Translations under genes and position numbers: made by a program | Assembly: GCF_014287635.1 (NCBI RefSeq) | Contig: NZ_JACOPH010000002.1 | Location: forward strand, 62,001 to 126,000 | Origin: Roseburia zhanii | GTDB taxonomy: Bacteria > Bacillota > Clostridia > Lachnospirales > Lachnospiraceae | DNA: 64,000 bases | Reading direction: 5' to 3' | Notes under the pieces: model-generated | Databases searched by the model: none | What the model saw: the letters and a program-made list of their open reading frames with translations, nothing else | Told to the model about the DNA's origin: nothing | Shown here: positions 1-9,808 of the stretch, one piece after another | Numbering within the stretch: position 1 is the first letter of the stretch | Layout of the letters: the number at the start of each line of letters is the position of its first letter

Positions 1-464
1 GAAACACTTTCTGATTCATCTACGACCGCATTGATATCAAATAAAGAGATCAATTCATCGCCATGCTTTCCGATACCGAAAATGAAACTACTCTTATCAT
101 TTTTGGTTGTTTTTGCCGGACGATCAATATCTTCAGTTGCTAATTCCACAACTTCTTTTACTTCATCTACAATAACACCAATCGTTCCCTGTTCTTCGAT
201 TTTTAAGATAATGATCCTAGATGCATCTGTAAATTCATCATCTTCAAGTTCCATTTTAAGCCGAATACTCATAACAGGCACAATTTCGCCACGCAGATTT
301 AGGATTCCCTTAAAATAAGTCTGTGCTTTCGGAACTCTCGTAATACTCTGCATACGGACAATATTATCGATATAATTGATGTCAAGTCCATACTGCTCAT
401 TTCCGATTTTTACAACAATATATTGTTTTGTATTCTTTTCAGATACTTCCATTGCATTTTCCAT
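1..464 (-). CDS. cheW: Chemotaxis coupling protein CheW (partial, runs off the left edge)
   Basis: Reading from the ATG at 464-462 gives about 154 codons with no stop before the window edge. The protein carries the CheW/SH3-like pattern: a strand ending in IVVKIGNEQYGLDI near the N-terminus, the NLRGEIVPVM motif in the middle and VDEVKEVVEL later. CheW links receptors to the CheA kinase in the cytoplasmic chemosensory array. The Shine-Dalgarno sequence AAGGAGGTG overlaps the stop codon of cheA, so the two genes are probably translationally coupled. CheW proteins are usually 140-170 residues, so only a few C-terminal residues should be missing. Identity is secure; the 3' end is not visible. 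Confidence 0.93.
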   Translation of the reverse strand, partial: MENAMEVSEKNTKQYIVVKIGNEQYGLDINYIDNIVRMQSITRVPKAQTYFKGILNLRGEIVPVMSIRLKMELEDDEFTDASRIIILKIEEQGTIGVIVDEVKEVVELATEDIDRPAKTTKNDKSSFIFGIGKHGDELISLFDINAVVDESESV

Positions 465-477
465 TACAGACACCTCC

Positions 478-2577
478 TTAAAGTAACGCATTTACATCTA
501 AAATCAATGCTACTTCACCGTCACCAAGAATGGTAGCACCACTGATCATCTTATTATTCTTAATAAACTTGCCAAGTGATTTGATAACGATCTCCTGCTG
601 GCCGATCAGATTATCTACAACCAGACCTGCATACTTATCACCTTTCTTGACAATCACAACGGTTAAGCTTTCTGGATCTTCTTCTAATGGCTCGATATCT
701 AAGATCTTGTCCATTCTGATCAGAGGAATGACCATGCCTCTTAAATGAATAACCTCTTTTGCTTCTACGTAACGGATATCCTTAACCGGAATATCTTCGA
801 TATTCTGGATAGAACCTAATGCGATCGCATATTTTTCCTGACGGATCTCAACCATCAATGCCTGAATGATTGCAAGGGTAAGTGGCAGTCTTACTGTAAA
901 CTTAGAACCTTCTCCAAGTGTACTTGACACTTCCACATCTCCACCTAATGCTTCGATATTCGAACGTACAACATCTAATCCGACACCACGGCCTGAAATA
1001 TCAGTGATCTGTTTTGCCATAGAGAAGCTGGGAATAAAGAGCAGATTGATGACTTCTTTCTGGCTCATGTTCTCAGCCTGTTCCGGAGTGATCACGCCTC
1101 TTTCAACTGCTTTCTCTTTTACTTTTTCTGTATCAATTCCGTTACCATCATCGCTTACTTCGATGATAACGTTGTTGCCTTCCTGAAATGCGTTCAGATA
1201 AATTGCACCTTTTTCAGGCTTACCTCTCTCCTTACGGACTTCCGCACTCTCCAATCCATGGTCTGCAGAATTACGGAGCAAATGCTGCAACGGATCACCG
1301 ATCTGGTCAACAACAGTACGGTCTAATTCTGTATCTTCACCACTCATATATAATTCCATGCTCTTATTTAGCTTTCTGGAAAGATCACGGATCATACGTG
1401 GGAATTTATTTACAACACTTTCGATTGGAACCATTCGAACTTTCATCACAGATTCATGTAAACTTGTGGTAATCCTCTCAAGATATTCAATCTGTTCATG
1501 AAATGTCTGGTTCTCGAAATTACCGCCTTCTGTTGTGCTGATAGAAACTAAACTGTTCTTTGCAATGATAAGCTCGCTGACCTGATTCATCAGGGCATCT
1601 AACTTCTCAATATCGACACGGACTGTACGGCTTGTAACCGGTTTGTTTGAAGTTGTTTTCTTAGCAGTTGCTGACTGTGTCTTTTTAGCAGTATTTTCTG
1701 CTGCAGCCGGTTTTGCTTCTGCTGTTTCCTGTACAGCAGCCGGTTTTTCTGCTGCTAATGCCATTTTCTCTTTCTTTTCAAGCATGTCTGATTTTACTTC
1801 TTCTGCTAAGACAGTGTCGATTTCAGAAACAGCTTTTGCCGCTGCAATGATCTTATCCAATGCTTCTTCTGATGCTAAGAAGAAAGAGAAATCCAATTCA
1901 AACTTTTCATCTTCTATATCCTGTGAACTTGGACGGTATACAATGATCTCACCAAAATCTTCTACTGCTTTGAATACAAGAAATGCTCTTGCTGCTTTTA
2001 ACAGACAGTCCTGATGGATGTATACGGTAAATCCATAGACATGTTTTCCGCTTTCTTCGGCATTCTTAATGGCTTCTTTTTCACTGTTTGTCAGTTCAAT
2101 CTCCATGAACTTCTTCGTACTGCCATCTTCTTCCTGCATCGGAGTTTCCTTTACTTCTGTAGCTTCTACTGAAGATGCCGTTTCTTTTCCTTCAGACTGT
2201 GCGATAAAATCATTTAATTCTTTGATGATCGCTTCGTTATCTTCAGTTCCTTCATCTGACGTTTCTTTAATATTCTCTAAATATTTATCTAATGCATCTA
2301 AACAGTCAAACAGGATATCGATCATCTTGCTGTTGACACGGATCTTATCACTACGGACTTCCTGAAATACATCTTCCATATCATGTGTCAGATGCTGCAT
2401 ACGTTTAAATCCCATTGTTCCAGCCATTCCTTTTAAAGAATGTGCTGCACGGAATACTTCATTGATCGTATCTTTATTATCAGGTTCTTTTTCCAGAGTC
2501 ATTATGCAGTCACTTAAATTCTGTAAATGCTCATTGGTTTCATCGATAAAAATCTCTAGGTATTGGCTTACATCCAT
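478..2577 (-). CDS. cheA: Chemotaxis sensor histidine kinase CheA
   Basis: 699 residues with the full CheA layout. There is an HPt domain with the phospho-accepting His46 in AAHSLKG, and a CheY/CheB-binding P2-like domain at about 175-260. An Ala/Lys-rich linker follows at 270-315. The dimerisation helices begin at about 320. The ATPase domain has its N box in HLLRNSADHG and glycine boxes DDGNGID and GRGVGLDVV. A C-terminal CheW-like domain starts near 565. CheA autophosphorylates when receptors signal and passes phosphate to CheY and CheB. It lies one base downstream of cheB and overlaps the cheW ribosome-binding site, so it belongs to the same transcript. No sign of truncation. Confidence 0.98.
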   Translation of the reverse strand: MDVSQYLEIFIDETNEHLQNLSDCIMTLEKEPDNKDTINEVFRAAHSLKGMAGTMGFKRMQHLTHDMEDVFQEVRSDKIRVNSKMIDILFDCLDALDKYLENIKETSDEGTEDNEAIIKELNDFIAQSEGKETASSVEATEVKETPMQEEDGSTKKFMEIELTNSEKEAIKNAEESGKHVYGFTVYIHQDCLLKAARAFLVFKAVEDFGEIIVYRPSSQDIEDEKFELDFSFFLASEEALDKIIAAAKAVSEIDTVLAEEVKSDMLEKKEKMALAAEKPAAVQETAEAKPAAAENTAKKTQSATAKKTTSNKPVTSRTVRVDIEKLDALMNQVSELIIAKNSLVSISTTEGGNFENQTFHEQIEYLERITTSLHESVMKVRMVPIESVVNKFPRMIRDLSRKLNKSMELYMSGEDTELDRTVVDQIGDPLQHLLRNSADHGLESAEVRKERGKPEKGAIYLNAFQEGNNVIIEVSDDGNGIDTEKVKEKAVERGVITPEQAENMSQKEVINLLFIPSFSMAKQITDISGRGVGLDVVRSNIEALGGDVEVSSTLGEGSKFTVRLPLTLAIIQALMVEIRQEKYAIALGSIQNIEDIPVKDIRYVEAKEVIHLRGMVIPLIRMDKILDIEPLEEDPESLTVVIVKKGDKYAGLVVDNLIGQQEIVIKSLGKFIKNNKMISGATILGDGEVALILDVNALL

Positions 2578-2578
2578 T

Positions 2579-3655
2579 CTACTGTACCCCCACTCTCTTT
2601 ATTATTGTTGATGCAACTTCTGTCAATGGAACTACTTCATCTACCACACCAGCTTCATAGATTGCTTTTGGCATTCCATATACCACACAAGTCTGTGCAT
2701 TCTGTGCGATCACATATATCGGTTTTTCTTTTTCTAATGCAAGAATGCCCTTTGTGCCATCTGCTCCCATTCCGGTAAGTACGACACAGACAATCTCATC
2801 ATATCCGCTCTTTGTCAATGACTGGTATGTGATATTTGCACAAGGTTTTAAGCCACCGATTGCCGGCATATCATTAAAAGTGATCTTATGTCTTCCATCA
2901 GCAGTCTTTACAACTTCCATATGTTTCCCACCCGGAGCTACATATACCCAGCCTTTCTGTAAGATATCACCTTCTTCTGCTTCTTTTACAGAAATCTTAC
3001 TAAGTTCATTTAACCTGTCTGCCATAGATTTTGTAAATCCTTCCGGCATATGCTGCACCAAAACAATTGGTGCATTCAGGTTCTTCGGCAGATATGGGAT
3101 AATGCTTTGTAATGCTTTAGGTCCTCCGGTGGAACAGGCTAATGCGATCAGCCGGTTTCCATTCGATGGAACATTCTTAACCGGAATACCGGGCTTATCA
3201 TGAGAAAAAATCTGTACCGGTTCTGCTTGTGGCTTCATGGTTTTTACAATACTCTGTGTCTTTAAGACAGCTGAAAGTACGGACAACAGAGATTCCTTAA
3301 ATACTTCACCTTTTGCTTCTATGATATTTGTCGGCTTTGTTACAAAATCAACGGCTCCAAGTTCAAATGCCAGCATCGTTACCTTTGCTTCTTTGACAGT
3401 TGCAGTACTGACCATGATAACAGTCGCCTTTATATTGTCTTTTTGTAACTTTTTTAGTAATTCCAGCCCATCCATACGAGGCATATTTACATCTAACAGA
3501 ACTGCATCATAATGTGTTGTCTTTAATCTTTCATATGCCTCAAGACCATCTTTACAGACATCTGTTGCCTGAAATGTACTATCTGTATTGATTATATCAC
3601 ACAACACCCTTCTCATAAGTGCAGAGTCATCGACAATCAAAATATTTTTTTTCAT
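2579..3655 (-). CDS. cheB: Chemotaxis response regulator protein-glutamate methylesterase CheB
   Basis: 358 residues. The receiver domain (about 1-125) has acidic residues at IVDDS and the phospho-acceptor Asp55 in LLDVNMPRMDG. The C-terminal methylesterase domain (about 165-358) keeps the Ser175-His202-Asp299 triad in ACSTGGP, VQHMPEG and GMGADG. CheB removes methyl groups from chemoreceptor glutamates for adaptation. The partner methyltransferase cheR is not in the window. The start is an ATG with GGAAAGGA upstream. It sits between the PilZ gene and cheA. Confidence 0.98.
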   Translation of the reverse strand: MKKNILIVDDSALMRRVLCDIINTDSTFQATDVCKDGLEAYERLKTTHYDAVLLDVNMPRMDGLELLKKLQKDNIKATVIMVSTATVKEAKVTMLAFELGAVDFVTKPTNIIEAKGEVFKESLLSVLSAVLKTQSIVKTMKPQAEPVQIFSHDKPGIPVKNVPSNGNRLIALACSTGGPKALQSIIPYLPKNLNAPIVLVQHMPEGFTKSMADRLNELSKISVKEAEEGDILQKGWVYVAPGGKHMEVVKTADGRHKITFNDMPAIGGLKPCANITYQSLTKSGYDEIVCVVLTGMGADGTKGILALEKEKPIYVIAQNAQTCVVYGMPKAIYEAGVVDEVVPLTEVASTIIKRVGVQ

Positions 3656-3705
3656 GGTTCCTTCCTTTCCCTATCTGTAATGATACAAATAAGCAAAATC
3701 TGTTT

Positions 3706-4440
3706 CTAATTCTTTTGTCTGTCTTTTCTCTCTTCTTCAAAAATATATCTGATGATTTCTTCTCTGACACGTTCCTCCTGAAACATAAACTGTATACGTG
3801 TTTCAAATTTTCCCGGATGATCCTCTTTTTTCTCAGACGCTAATACATGCCCCTTGATGTAATACTGTTTGTCAATATTATCATTACATAAACGTATGAT
3901 CAGTAAAATATAACTATCTGTCTTTAAGTGATCCTCTCCTAGAATTCTGACTCCACCACCACTCAGGTCTAAGATCACTGCCTGCTTCTGATATTCATAA
4001 AAATGTTCATCTCTGAGTCCTTCAAAAATCTGATCTGTTGACTTTTGTTGTGCATCTTCCTTTGAGATCATATAAAATTGCATATTCATCAGACATGGAT
4101 AACGGTAATATTCTCTTCTTTGAAATTTTTCTAACTGCGAATGCAGTTCAATAACGATTACAAAGATATTGTCCTGCTTATATCGCTCACGTATCTGTCC
4201 AATACTGTGATAGAGTCCGCTGCCTGTATAAAACACAAATTCAAAGCGGACGCCAAGCGGAAGCAATACGACTTTTCCATTTTCGATCGGCATTGTGATT
4301 TCTAATGATCCATCTTCTTTAATATCATTTACCTGACTTTTGTAAATACGTGGTGATACTCCTGTTTGTTCTACCCGGGCCACCTGCTGTACGAAACGGA
4401 TATCAACTTTATCTCCTAAGTGTATTAAATTTGTTACCAT
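3706..4440 (-). CDS. YcgR-like flagellar brake protein with PilZ domain
   Basis: 244 residues. The N-terminal half is a YcgR_2-type beta domain. The C-terminal half is a PilZ domain carrying the c-di-GMP-binding RxxxR motif (RREYYR, near residue 110) and the DxSxxG motif (LDLSGGGVRI). Proteins of this build bind c-di-GMP and slow the flagellar motor by touching stator or rotor. The place in the operon, between flhG and cheB, fits that role. The phenotype is inferred from the family. A gap of about 50 bp separates it from cheB. Confidence 0.88.
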   Translation of the reverse strand: MVTNLIHLGDKVDIRFVQQVARVEQTGVSPRIYKSQVNDIKEDGSLEITMPIENGKVVLLPLGVRFEFVFYTGSGLYHSIGQIRERYKQDNIFVIVIELHSQLEKFQRREYYRYPCLMNMQFYMISKEDAQQKSTDQIFEGLRDEHFYEYQKQAVILDLSGGGVRILGEDHLKTDSYILLIIRLCNDNIDKQYYIKGHVLASEKKEDHPGKFETRIQFMFQEERVREEIIRYIFEEERKDRQKN

Positions 4441-4453
4441 ATTTTTTCCTCGC

Positions 4454-5338
4454 TTAATTGGTTCTTCTTAATATAAAATTGATAAATAACTGTGTAATCC
4501 CCTTATGTATAGTAATCATTTCATGCTCATTATTGATATAATTATCTGCTAATATTTCAAATGCCCTGGATGATATGGCTTTTGGTGTTTCAACCGTTAC
4601 AAGCTTTTGTCCCCTGACCGCATTTTCTAATTCCTGATCCTGTGGTATCATCCCCAGAAAATCAATCCTTCCACTTAAAAATTGTGATACAACGGAATTT
4701 AATTTGGAATAAACAACTTCTCCTTCTTCTACATTAGTGACTTTATTTGCAACTATACTGATCTTTGCTTTTTCTTTCGAAAAAGCCGGATTGCGATATA
4801 ATGCTTTCAACAGTGAATAAGAATCTGTTAAGGAACTTGGTTCCGGTGTCGTTACCAATATGATCTCAGGACTTGCGATCACAAACTCCAAAACACTGTC
4901 TGAAATGCCTGCTCCGGTATCTATGATGATCACATCTGCTAAGTCATTTAATTCTGCTAAACAGTGTACAAAATATATGATCTGATCCTTTGAGAGATTG
5001 TTCAATCCTGCGATTCCCGAACCACCGGAAATAAATCCGATATCCATCGGTCCTGTCGTAATGATCTCCCGGATACTTTTTCCTCTGTATATTAAATCAC
5101 TTAAATTATACTGTGGCACTGCACCAAACATGACTTCCACATTTGCCAGTCCAAAATCTGCATCGAAAATTATAACTCTATTTCCCATTTTCCGAAGTTC
5201 TACAGCCATATTTACAGCTATATTAGATTTTCCGACTCCACCTTTTCCACTGGTGATCGTTACCACTCTTGCTGTATGTGGCGGAACTTCCCGGCTTTTT
5301 TGCTTAATGACATTTCTAAGCTGTTCTGCCTGATCCAT
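4454..5338 (-). CDS. flhG: MinD-like ATPase FlhG (YlxH), flagellar number/placement control
   Basis: 294 residues of the MinD/ParA family. The deviant Walker A is GKGGVGKS at 31-38, with FDADFGLANVEVM and IIIDTGAG as the other nucleotide motifs. The C-terminal region, rich in hydrophobic residues and positive charge, could bind membrane as in MinD relatives. In polar and peritrichous bacteria FlhG works with the GTPase FlhF to set flagellum number and position. It directly follows flhF with a 3-base gap, the usual pairing. Confidence 0.93.
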   Translation of the reverse strand: MDQAEQLRNVIKQKSREVPPHTARVVTITSGKGGVGKSNIAVNMAVELRKMGNRVIIFDADFGLANVEVMFGAVPQYNLSDLIYRGKSIREIITTGPMDIGFISGGSGIAGLNNLSKDQIIYFVHCLAELNDLADVIIIDTGAGISDSVLEFVIASPEIILVTTPEPSSLTDSYSLLKALYRNPAFSKEKAKISIVANKVTNVEEGEVVYSKLNSVVSQFLSGRIDFLGMIPQDQELENAVRGQKLVTVETPKAISSRAFEILADNYINNEHEMITIHKGITQLFINFILRRTN

Positions 5339-5341
5339 AGG

Positions 5342-6625
5342 CTACCTTCCTCCTAGTAACCGCTTTACTATCTTTTGTGAATTAAAAAGTTCAATATCAT
5401 CCGGTACATTCTGTCCGTTTGTAATATAAGAAACTTCTGCTTTGGAATAAAGCTTGATATTTAACACATTCCCATAAGTAGTCGTTTCATCTAATTTTGT
5501 AAAAATGATCTTATAATCAGTGATCTCATGGTATACATCTGTGATCTCGATCAGATCTTTATACTTTGTTGTTGCACTTAACACTAAATATACTTCATTG
5601 TCATATTGTATATCTACATTCTGTATCAGTTTCTTGATATCCTCTTTCTGATTCGGACTCTTATGGGAGAATCCGGCAGTATCCACAAGTACTGCATCAT
5701 ATTCTTCGAGATTTTCGATCGCCTGATTTAATTCCTCAGCAGAATAAATGATATTTAACGGTGTATCTAGGATATTTGCATATGTCCGGAGCTGTTCGGC
5801 TGCTGCGATCCTGTAAGTATCTGCCGTTAAAAAGGCAACTTTTCTTCCCTGTTCCACTTTTAACTTCGATGCGATCTTTGCGATCGTTGTCGTCTTTCCT
5901 ACACCTGTTGGTCCGATAAAAAAAATAACTTTTGGTTTCTTTCCGTTTAGATCGATCCCGTGTGGCTGTCCGAACTTTAATATCATCTTCTGGTATACAT
6001 TCGATAAGATATAATCAACGCTGTTACCGTTCCAGTTTACTTTTTCTAATTCATCCATGATCTGATTGACATATTTCTCATTAACTTCATTATCGATCAG
6101 TGTTTCATACAGAACTTTGATAAATGTAAGATTCTCGCTTTTTTTCGATTCTGTCTTAATAAATTCCCGTTCTTCCGGCATTTTTTTCTCCGCTGATAAC
6201 TGTTTTTCTAAGATACTCTGCAGATTTTCTAATTTTTCTTCAATCCGCTCACGCTCTTTTGGATCTTCTTTTTTTAACAAGTTCGCATTTCTCTTTAAAA
6301 ATTCGATCGCACTCTGTTCTGCCTGCTCCTGTGACTGCTCCGCGTTATGATTCGAGATTGCCGACAATGAGATTGGTTCATCTGCTGTGACATTGATCGT
6401 ATCATGTATCTTTTGCGGCGTTTTCAATGCCATACTAGAATCAATACGATCCTCTCGTTCTTCCATAGCTGCTGTCACCTCAAACGTAGATTTTTTAAAG
6501 GACTGAAATAAACCATGCGGTTTGATTTCTTTTACATTCATCACTACCGCACCTTCGCCAAGTTCTTCCTTTGCTTTTGCGATTGCTTCTTCCTGCGTCT
6601 TTCCCTGAAATTTCTTGATTGTCAT
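5342..6625 (-). CDS. flhF: Flagellar biosynthesis SRP-type GTPase FlhF
   Basis: 427 residues. A charged, Glu/Gln-rich N-terminal region (about 60-170) leads into an NG-domain GTPase. The P-loop is GPTGVGKT at 238-245, followed by the TADTYR motif, the G3 box DTAGFS and the G4 box TKLDET. FlhF, a relative of Ffh and FtsY, guides placement of the flagellar export apparatus. The G3 box has Phe where SRP GTPases normally have Arg (DTAGR), see findings. Its ATG overlaps the flhA stop codon by one base. Confidence 0.95.
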   Translation of the reverse strand: MTIKKFQGKTQEEAIAKAKEELGEGAVVMNVKEIKPHGLFQSFKKSTFEVTAAMEEREDRIDSSMALKTPQKIHDTINVTADEPISLSAISNHNAEQSQEQAEQSAIEFLKRNANLLKKEDPKERERIEEKLENLQSILEKQLSAEKKMPEEREFIKTESKKSENLTFIKVLYETLIDNEVNEKYVNQIMDELEKVNWNGNSVDYILSNVYQKMILKFGQPHGIDLNGKKPKVIFFIGPTGVGKTTTIAKIASKLKVEQGRKVAFLTADTYRIAAAEQLRTYANILDTPLNIIYSAEELNQAIENLEEYDAVLVDTAGFSHKSPNQKEDIKKLIQNVDIQYDNEVYLVLSATTKYKDLIEITDVYHEITDYKIIFTKLDETTTYGNVLNIKLYSKAEVSYITNGQNVPDDIELFNSQKIVKRLLGGR

Positions 6626-8658
6626 TATCCTGTCACCATCCCAACTGACTGTAATTCAACATTTGATTCTATTTCATTGTAGGAAACTACAATTAAATCC
6701 CTGAAATAATCCGATGTAAGTTTTTTGAAATACATTCTTACGATCGGTGATGTCACGATAATTGCATTTTTGCCTAAGTTTTCTAACTTAGCCACTTCTG
6801 TTTCGACAGATGCAATGATCGCTTTTGTACGCTCCGGATCTAAAGTTAAATATGCACCCTGTTCTGTCTGCTTGATAGATGCCATAATATCCTGCTCCGT
6901 TTTCGGGTCTAATGTGATCACACTTGTAACCTCATTCGGTGCAAAATATTTGCTTGAGATCGCACGTTTTAATCCCTGACGGACATATTCTGTCAACACA
7001 TCGGTATCTCTCGTTGTTGCTGCATGGTCTGCTAAAGTTTCAAAGATTGTCAGCAGATCCCTGATAGAAATACCCTCACGCAGCAGATTCTGTAATACTT
7101 TCTGAATTTCTCCAAGCCCTAACAGCTTTGGTACTAATTCGTCTACTAATACAGAATTGCTCTCCTTCAAGTTGTTTACCAGGTTCTGTACATCCTGTCT
7201 TGTCAACAGTTCATCAATATGTGACCGGATCACTTCTGTTAAGTGTGTTGCAATGATCGACGGTGGATCAACAACGGTATAGCCAAGACTTTCTGCACGT
7301 TCCCTCTGTCCTTCTGTGATCCAGATCGCCGGCAGATGGAAGGATGGCTCAAATGTCGGAATACCTGTGATTTCTTCTTCTACATATCCCGGATTCATTG
7401 CCATATAATGGTCAAATAAAATTTCTCCCTCTGTAACCTGAATTCCCTTGATTTTGATGATATACTGGTTCGGGTTCAACTGGATATTATCACGCAGGCG
7501 GATGATCGGCACAACCGTACCAAGTTCTAATGCGATCTGCCTTCGGATCATAACCACACGGTCTAATAAGTCTCCACCCTGATTGACATCGGCTAATGGA
7601 ATGATACCATAACCAAATTCCAGTTCGATCGGATCAACCTGTAATAAAGATACCACATTTTCCGGTTTTCGTATCTCCTCTGCTTCTGTTTCTTCCATAT
7701 CTGTTTCTTCCTCAATCTGTTCAATACTGATATTTTTGGAAATATTTCTTCCTGCCACAATAAATGCAAGTCCTAAGCCCATGAACAGATACCACTTAAA
7801 TGGTGTGGTAAGACCTAAGAAACACATCGTTCCACCAACAATATACAATACTTTTGGCATACCGAAAAGCTGTTTTATAAGAATTGTTCCAAAATCAGCT
7901 TCTTTGGATGCTTTTGTGATCAGAATACCGGTTGCCAATGAAATGAGTAAAGACGGAATCTGGCTGCAGAGTCCGTCACCGATTGTCAGCAGACCATATT
8001 CCTGAATTGCTGAAGCAAAATCAAGCCCCTGTCTGGTAACCCCCATTGCTGTTCCACCGACAAGGTTGATCAGGGTAATGATAAGACCTGCTGTTGCATC
8101 TCCTTTGACATATTTTGTAGCACCATCCATGTTACCAAAGAAACTCGATTCTGCCTGGATCTTTTCCCGTCTTGCACGAGCTTCTTTTTCTGTGATCGCT
8201 CCTGTATTTAAATCGGCATCGATCGCCATCTGTTTTCCGGGCATAGCGTCTAATGTAAATCTCGCTGTTACCTCTGCTACTCGTTCAGAACCTTTATTGA
8301 TAACAATAAACTGTATGAGGATCAGAACGATAAACACGATGGCACCGATGATCATATCACCGCCACCTACAAAAGAACCAAATGTTTCTACGACGTTACC
8401 CGGATTACCGGTCGTTAAAATCAAACGTGTGGAAGAAACATTCAATGAAATACGGAATATTGTCGTAAAGAGCAATAATGTCGGGAAAAATGACATATCT
8501 AAGACTTCCTGTGCAAACAACGCATTAAACATAATGATCAGCGCAATGGAAATATTGATTGCTAACATCACATCTAACAATGCTGAAGGAATTGGCACAA
8601 TGAAAAAAATTACTGCTGCGAGCAAATACAATGCTACACCGACATCTGCTTTTTTCAT
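6625..8658 (-). CDS. flhA: Flagellar export gate protein FlhA
   Basis: 677 residues. The N-terminal 300 residues hold about seven or eight membrane helices. The conserved FHIPEP-family loop is visible as RISLNVSSTRLIL and ERVAEVTARFTLDAMPGKQMAIDADLN. The C-terminal half is the cytoplasmic docking domain for export substrates and chaperones. FlhA forms the nonameric proton-driven export gate with FlhB, FliP, FliQ and FliR, all encoded just upstream. Full length for the family. Confidence 0.98.
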   Translation of the reverse strand: MKKADVGVALYLLAAVIFFIVPIPSALLDVMLAINISIALIIMFNALFAQEVLDMSFFPTLLLFTTIFRISLNVSSTRLILTTGNPGNVVETFGSFVGGGDMIIGAIVFIVLILIQFIVINKGSERVAEVTARFTLDAMPGKQMAIDADLNTGAITEKEARARREKIQAESSFFGNMDGATKYVKGDATAGLIITLINLVGGTAMGVTRQGLDFASAIQEYGLLTIGDGLCSQIPSLLISLATGILITKASKEADFGTILIKQLFGMPKVLYIVGGTMCFLGLTTPFKWYLFMGLGLAFIVAGRNISKNISIEQIEEETDMEETEAEEIRKPENVVSLLQVDPIELEFGYGIIPLADVNQGGDLLDRVVMIRRQIALELGTVVPIIRLRDNIQLNPNQYIIKIKGIQVTEGEILFDHYMAMNPGYVEEEITGIPTFEPSFHLPAIWITEGQRERAESLGYTVVDPPSIIATHLTEVIRSHIDELLTRQDVQNLVNNLKESNSVLVDELVPKLLGLGEIQKVLQNLLREGISIRDLLTIFETLADHAATTRDTDVLTEYVRQGLKRAISSKYFAPNEVTSVITLDPKTEQDIMASIKQTEQGAYLTLDPERTKAIIASVETEVAKLENLGKNAIIVTSPIVRMYFKKLTSDYFRDLIVVSYNEIESNVELQSVGMVTG

Positions 8659-8680
8659 CTTATATCCTCCTCTTCTAAAT

Positions 8681-9808
8681 TTATGTATTCTTCATATCAT
8701 ATACTAACGCTAAAACTTCAGCTACAGCCTGATAGAGTTCCGGCGGAATTTCCTGTCCAATATCCACATTTGCATAAAGCATACGGGCAAGTGGTTTATT
8801 TTCCACAATTTCAATATGATTCTCTTTTGCAACCTCACGAATCTTAAGTGCTAAATGATCTTCTCCTTTTGCAAGCACAACCGGTGCTTTTGATTCGTTC
8901 GGATCGTATTTCAACGCCACCGACAAATGCGTCGGGTTTGTAATGATAACATCTGCTTTTGGTACATCCTGCATCATCCTCCGTCTGGATGCTTCCTGCA
9001 TCCTCTGACGCTGTCTTCCCTTGATCTCAGGATTTCCTTCGGTATTCTTATATTCATCCTTGACTTCCTGCTTGGTCATCTTCATTTCTTCATGGAACTT
9101 ATGCTTCTGATAAGCAAAATCTGCAACACCGATCACAAGATATACCAGTGAGATCTTAAGTCCCGCATCAATGATGATCTGACCACATAAGATGATTGCC
9201 TGTGTCAGTGGAATGTCATATAAAACAAAAAGGGTATCTGCATTTTTCTTAATAGATGTATATGCCACATATCCAATTATGAACAATTTTACAATAGATT
9301 TCAATAACTCAAATACAGCATCTTTTGAAAATATCCTCTTAAATCCATTAATCGGATTAAATTTATCTAATTTGGGTTCCATCGGCTTTTTGGTAACTTT
9401 AAAACCGATCTGTAATATACTGACTAACACACAGATCACAACACCTGCAATAAAAAAAGGAAGCATCATCTTTAAAGATTCGACTATGATATGTGTCATC
9501 AATGAAGATATACTATATGCACTGACATCCTGTGCATTAAGTTTTACAAAATCCGGTATTCTCGTATATACAAATGAAAATGAATTTACAAAACCACCAT
9601 ATATATAAGAAGTAAATATCTTTAACAGCAAAAACAGGACGATCAGATCAAATGCATGATTCAACTCCCGGCTTTTTGCTACCTTACCGTCTTTTCTGGC
9701 ATCCTCTAATTTTTTTGCTGTCGGTTCTTCTGTTTTTTCTCCACCGGGACCATCCTTAGCAAACCATTGTAAGTCATAAGGAAGGCATAGTTCATTCCAT
9801 TCTGTCAA
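8681..9808 (-). CDS. flhB: Flagellar export switch protein FlhB
   Basis: 375 residues with four membrane helices (about 45-230) and a cytoplasmic tail. The tail has the self-cleavage motif NPTH (VIITNPTHLSVAL). Autocleavage between Asn and Pro switches export from hook to filament substrates. The reading frame starts with TTG, overlapping the fliR stop as TTGA. No ATG lies between this TTG and the conserved GGEKTEEPTAKK motif, so the TTG is accepted. The N-terminus has an extension of about 22 residues before that motif. Confidence 0.96.
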   Translation of the reverse strand: MTEWNELCLPYDLQWFAKDGPGGEKTEEPTAKKLEDARKDGKVAKSRELNHAFDLIVLFLLLKIFTSYIYGGFVNSFSFVYTRIPDFVKLNAQDVSAYSISSLMTHIIVESLKMMLPFFIAGVVICVLVSILQIGFKVTKKPMEPKLDKFNPINGFKRIFSKDAVFELLKSIVKLFIIGYVAYTSIKKNADTLFVLYDIPLTQAIILCGQIIIDAGLKISLVYLVIGVADFAYQKHKFHEEMKMTKQEVKDEYKNTEGNPEIKGRQRQRMQEASRRRMMQDVPKADVIITNPTHLSVALKYDPNESKAPVVLAKGEDHLALKIREVAKENHIEIVENKPLARMLYANVDIGQEIPPELYQAVAEVLALVYDMKNT

